In this document: positions 4,850-7,972 of the stretch, in pieces
How positions within the stretch are numbered: the first letter of the stretch is position 1
Layout of the letters: the number at the start of each line of letters is the position of its first letter
Assembly (NCBI GenBank): GCA_002306005.1
Contig: DBRO01000130.1
Coordinates: forward strand, 1,969 to 9,940
Direction: 5' to 3'
Source of the DNA: Ruminococcus sp. UBA1366
Lineage (GTDB): Bacteria; Bacillota; Clostridia; Oscillospirales; Ruminococcaceae
Length of the DNA stretch: 7,972 nucleotides
Notes under the pieces: generated by a model
Told to the model about the DNA's origin: nothing
What the model saw: the letters and a program-made list of their open reading frames with translations, nothing else
Databases searched by the model: none
Translations under genes and position numbers: made by a program

Positions 4850-7233
4850 CAGCCCTGCAAACCTCCTTCCCCGATAATGGAACTCATGTCATAAACGACA
4901 CCGTCCACCGTCACTTTCTGATTCGTCATATCCACCTGTGTTGTCACCGTTTTTCCGTCATCCGAAGCATACGTTGTGGTAATCACACCCGTTGCATCAT
5001 CTGTTTCATATCGGGTAATTTCCATGCCGCTTACTTTACTCAGGATTTCCTTTGCAGCGCCGTATTCTGCGGCAGCTTCCGTAATCCATCCCTTGTAATT
5101 CGCGTAGAAATACTGGTTGTAATCCGTATCGTAGGTTTCAAACGCATCGGCGTAAATCATATCATAATGCAGGTTCGAACCGGATGCCAACGCCAGCATA
5201 AACAATTCGCTGGAATTTGCGCTTGCGTTGATTGCCTTTGTCGCATACGGAACATATCCGTGCAGCACCATCTGATACAGCGGCACATCGTAATCCACAA
5301 TATCAAAATTGCTGGAGTAAAGCGGCGCATTCACAACGTGATCAACATACGGCAAAACATATGCGTTCGCGCTGTCCGCCAGAACAGAACCGATACTTGC
5401 CTTTGCTTCCTTGTATCCATCAATCACCGCTTGCATAGTCTCATCACGGCTGGAGCTGTGCTTTTTGGAGAAGTCGCTGGAAAGAACGGAGGAGTAACTG
5501 CCAAAACCGACGGTCGTTAAATCCTTGTCGGTATAGCTGTCAATCATCTGCGAAAAGACCTTCGAATATTTTGTAGGAGAAAGCAAGGCTGCCGCTACGC
5601 CCGCAAGCCCCTCGCGATAGTTCAATGAGAACTCCGTTTGACGGGAATATGCGTTTGAAATTCGGATTGCCGTGCTGGTAAAGGTGAAATATCCAAACGA
5701 ACTGCTATCCATTTGCAAGTTATCCATGGATGGATAAATCGTCACGCCGGAATCTTTATACTCGTTGAGCAAATCCTCAAAATCACTGTTTCCGCCCAAC
5801 ACACCGGCGCCCTTGGCCTTGGTCGAAATTTCATTTTTAATAGATTTATTCGTCCAGTCGTTATAATTGACCACCAAATCCGTTACACCGCTGCCTTGCA
5901 GGCTGTCAATAATCGTACCTGCTTGGTCAAAGGTTGTCATCTCTGTTTTCAAATCAAACGGAATACCTAGTACAGACTGCTGTTTCAGCACACCGCCGTA
6001 CAAATCGAGATATAAACTAGTGGTATCCGCATCCGTCGTTTTCGTCAGGCCTTTTTCACTCACCAGATAATCCCGGTAGACCTGTGCAACGTCTGCAACA
6101 TTTACGCCGTCTTCATTGGTAATGGGACAATACTTCACGGCAATCTTATCTGTTTTAATATCGCCCTTTTCAATAACCGTCAACCCGTCGGAACCCGTCA
6201 GGAAATATTTATCCTGGCTTCTCATTTCAAAAGTTGTAAAAACAGAATTGTACGTCTGTCCGTCATAGCCTGCAACCTGTGCTTCCAGCGTAGCAAACGA
6301 ATCGCCTTCGGTAATGATATTCACCAATCCGTCATTTCCGGAAACCGTTGCCGTCAGCGGCAGATATGCCTGTTCGGTCATGGCAGGTGCGGAGTTCGGT
6401 ACCGGTGTATAATCCCTGCCGTAAACCGTCTGGATATAAGGTTGATAGTTGCCCTTCCCGTTGTTGTATTCAATTACCGCACCGGAACCATCCGGAACAA
6501 CCATGTAGCCTTCCACCGCCGTACCATTTTCATCTACCGTCGGTGCTGCGCCAAAATACGGCAGCAGGGTGATGGAAAGTAACCGGTAGCCGTCCACCAT
6601 GGAAGGCTTTTTCTCCACAATGTCCTCCGTGGCAACGGAAGCGGTCAAGCCGGTTTCGTCCAGTTCATATACAACCGGAATGGTAAAGCCTTGTGTGCGG
6701 AACGTATAGGTTGCAATGAGCTGGTCGCCTTTAATTTTATACGTTACTTTACCTTTTTTCTTGGAATTGATTTCAGTCGAGCTGCCGTTGTCGTCCATTT
6801 TTTTGTACTCAACAATCAAATTAGAGCTTAACCGCGCACGGCGGTTACTGGACATGGTGTCGCCCTTTTTCTCGTCCGCAATCGCATCGTCGGCTTCCGC
6901 ATTAATCGGTGTTGTCCACCAATACTTACCGGTTGCCTTCACATACAAGCCAACGCGGTCATCCTCCTCGTTGTAAATCAACGTGAAGTTCTCGTTGTCA
7001 AAAGCCGTTTCGCAAGCCGCTGCGGCTTGTGCGTCGGTAATTTTCTCCGGAAGCTCGTCGGAATCACTTTCTGACTCCTCGTCCTCATCGTTTGCATCCG
7101 CGGCAGTATCCGTGGTATCAGTCGTCTGCTCTGCGGTATCCTCATCTTGCGAAAAGGCTGACAAGGTTCCAAGCGGTATCAGCATGGTTACAACCAATGC
7201 GCATACAACAAGCTTTTTGAATCTGTTATGCAT
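4849..7233 (-). CDS. Secreted DUF5696 domain protein, ABC-importer associated
   Basis: 794 aa exported protein. Residues 1-28 are a signal peptide (RFKK, hydrophobic core to P20, likely cut after AFS28), followed by a Thr/Asp/Glu-rich linker (29-62). Residues about 80-390 look all-beta, with TGKYWWTTP (101-109) and GYMVVPDGSGAVIEY (242-256), resembling the beta-sandwich that precedes barrels in several glycosidase clans. Residues about 405-720 alternate beta and alpha, with GIPFDLKTEMTTFDQ (423-437), PSMDNLQMD (501-509) and NLHYDMIYADAFETYD (687-702), matching my memory of DUF5696. A short beta-rich tail (735-785) ends the protein. There is no lipobox, LPxTG motif or C-terminal helix. Family function is not established. 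Position between Yip1 and the permeases suggests a surface glycan-handling accessory or untested glycosidase. AAAGGA lies 9 bases before the ATG. Confidence 0.82.
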   Translation of the reverse strand: MHNRFKKLVVCALVVTMLIPLGTLSAFSQDEDTAEQTTDTTDTAADANDEDEESESDSDELPEKITDAQAAAACETAFDNENFTLIYNEEDDRVGLYVKATGKYWWTTPINAEADDAIADEKKGDTMSSNRRARLSSNLIVEYKKMDDNGSSTEINSKKKGKVTYKIKGDQLIATYTFRTQGFTIPVVYELDETGLTASVATEDIVEKKPSMVDGYRLLSITLLPYFGAAPTVDENGTAVEGYMVVPDGSGAVIEYNNGKGNYQPYIQTVYGRDYTPVPNSAPAMTEQAYLPLTATVSGNDGLVNIITEGDSFATLEAQVAGYDGQTYNSVFTTFEMRSQDKYFLTGSDGLTVIEKGDIKTDKIAVKYCPITNEDGVNVADVAQVYRDYLVSEKGLTKTTDADTTSLYLDLYGGVLKQQSVLGIPFDLKTEMTTFDQAGTIIDSLQGSGVTDLVVNYNDWTNKSIKNEISTKAKGAGVLGGNSDFEDLLNEYKDSGVTIYPSMDNLQMDSSSFGYFTFTSTAIRISNAYSRQTEFSLNYREGLAGVAAALLSPTKYSKVFSQMIDSYTDKDLTTVGFGSYSSVLSSDFSKKHSSSRDETMQAVIDGYKEAKASIGSVLADSANAYVLPYVDHVVNAPLYSSNFDIVDYDVPLYQMVLHGYVPYATKAINASANSSELFMLALASGSNLHYDMIYADAFETYDTDYNQYFYANYKGWITEAAAEYGAAKEILSKVSGMEITRYETDDATGVITTTYASDDGKTVTTQVDMTNQKVTVDGVVYDMSSIIGEGGLQG

Positions 7234-7252
7234 TGTACACCATCCTTTCTTA

Positions 7253-7882
7253 TCAGCCTCTTAATCGGTACGCGATTTCTGTGTAAACAGAATAAATAAA
7301 CACATACACCTGCTGGAACAACGAGAGCAGCAATACCAGAAGGAACAAAATCAGCAGCATGACAACCAGCGTTGCAAGTATTGCTACAATGGTTTTGAAT
7401 ACGGTATACTGGTGTGCCGCTTTAATTGCGTTGATCATCAGCAGTAAAGACCAAAGTTCTCCCATGATCACAATCATCGTCAGCCATACACCCTCGTCCG
7501 TTACTAAAACGTTTGAAAGCGCCACTGATACAAATTTTGCTACGATATAGGGAACCAAGGCATATGCTGAATAAATGCAAACCTTGCGCATATTGCCTTC
7601 GCCATCAAAGAGCGTACAGATTGCCCAGTTTGCGATGACCCAAGAGAAGAAATACACAACGCTCTGTACCAAAAGCGGCACAATGTTAAAGACTTTCACA
7701 TAGGAATTGTTGAAAGCAAAGCCAGTCAATTGCCGGCTTGCCACCGTTGCCAAAAACAGTAGAAAGACAATCGTCAGCGCCACGCGCATAGAACCTTCTT
7801 TTTTCCAGCGCAAATCTTCAAAGCCTTCAAATGGGTGCCAGATGCAGTGTTTCAGCCAGCCAAGGCGAGTAAATTCATACAT
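7253..7882 (-). CDS. Yip1-family integral membrane protein
   Basis: 209 aa with about five hydrophobic segments (near 33-48, 68-91, 103-124, 131-151, 163-190). The N-terminal HPFEGFEDLRWKKEGS (16-31) and central NWAICTLFDGEGNMRKV (85-101) followed by YALVPYIV (107-114) are the hallmarks of bacterial Yip1-domain proteins, as I recall the family. Eukaryotic Yip1 proteins act in vesicle traffic. The bacterial members have no settled biochemical role. Here the gene sits 3 bases after the preceding stop codon and 19 before the DUF5696 gene. GGAGGAG lies 8 bases upstream of the ATG, within the end of the preceding gene. Constant closeness to a sugar importer suggests assembly, anchoring or energising of the secreted partner, but that is inference. 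It could also be an uncharacterised membrane permease-like protein. Confidence 0.82.
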   Translation of the reverse strand: MYEFTRLGWLKHCIWHPFEGFEDLRWKKEGSMRVALTIVFLLFLATVASRQLTGFAFNNSYVKVFNIVPLLVQSVVYFFSWVIANWAICTLFDGEGNMRKVCIYSAYALVPYIVAKFVSVALSNVLVTDEGVWLTMIVIMGELWSLLLMINAIKAAHQYTVFKTIVAILATLVVMLLILFLLVLLLSLFQQVYVFIYSVYTEIAYRLRG

Positions 7883-7885
7883 TTG

Positions 7886-7972
7886 CTATTCTCCTCCCAT
7901 CAGCTTGCGCTCAATAAATGCAATCGGGTGTAGATATCCCATTTTCCTGAGCTTTTTAATGACTTTCCACAC
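7886..7972 (-). CDS. 3' end of an unidentified upstream gene of the operon
   Basis: The frame open from the right edge encodes 28 residues and ends in TAG (7888-7886), 3 bases before the Yip1 ATG. The peptide is strongly basic at first (KVIKKLRKMG), then moderately hydrophobic, and ends in ERKLMGGE. Its last codons carry the Yip1 ribosome binding site, which supports real coupled translation. The basic stretch would suit the cytoplasmic end of a membrane protein, but no domain is visible. I recall Clostridia and Paenibacillus loci where an NHL-repeat protein precedes Yip1 and DUF5696 genes. That is a guess for this gene. Confidence 0.6.
   Translation of the reverse strand: MWKVIKKLRKMGYLHPIAFIERKLMGGE

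Noticed and set aside
7201..7203. Cys11 of the DUF5696 protein as a lipidation site
   Set aside because: KLVVC lies at the beginning of the hydrophobic stretch rather than at its end and lacks the small residue before Cys, so it is not a lipobox.
7234..7252. A separate promoter between Yip1 and DUF5696 genes
   Set aside because: The 19-base gap contains only the ribosome binding site, with no room for a promoter. Co-transcription explains it better.
1..7972. CRISPR array, tRNA, rRNA, transposase or long direct repeats
   Set aside because: The window is almost fully coding on the minus strand with gaps under 150 bases, and no spaced repeats, cloverleaf or transposase motifs were seen by eye.

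Overview
The window reads as part of a carbohydrate uptake and degradation locus from a low-to-mid GC Gram-positive anaerobe, most likely Clostridia (Oscillospiraceae/Lachnospiraceae-like). Reasons: strong AGGAGG-type ribosome binding sites, a Firmicutes-style Yip1 protein and DUF5696 protein, two sugar ABC permeases with no dedicated ATPase beside them, and a lipoprotein signal peptide. The genus cannot be fixed from the sequence alone. All recognisable genes lie on the minus strand, so transcription runs from high to low coordinates.

Layout in transcription order. The first 87 bases at the right edge hold the 3' end of an unidentified gene (7972-7886). It is followed 3 bases later by a Yip1-family membrane protein (7882-7253), then 19 bases later by a large secreted DUF5696 protein (7233-4849). 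The first ABC permease (4849-3737) overlaps that gene by one base (TGATG), and the second permease (3722-2664) follows after 14 bases. This tight cluster looks like one operon and ends in a clear rho-independent terminator (2653-2626) with a GAAA tetraloop.

The 142-base gap 2522-2663 holds that terminator, a near-consensus sigma-70 promoter (TTGAAA, 17 bp, TATAAT) and three phased CAATT repeats over the start region. A second unit begins there: a cytoplasmic glycoside hydrolase family 95 enzyme (2521-155), followed 23 bases later by the start of a lipoprotein gene with a probable TTG start (131 to beyond the left edge).

Likely cooperation (inference): the permease pair imports an oligosaccharide using a solute-binding protein and a shared MsmX/UgpC-type ATPase encoded elsewhere. 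The secreted DUF5696 protein and the Yip1 protein are accessories of the importer with no established function. GH95 then removes a terminal alpha-L-fucose or, more likely from its active-site Thr376, an alpha-L-galactose inside the cell. The separate promoter means the hydrolase can be expressed independently of the importer.

The least understood part is the Yip1-DUF5696-permease module. No tRNA, rRNA, CRISPR array, insertion sequence or plus-strand gene was seen.
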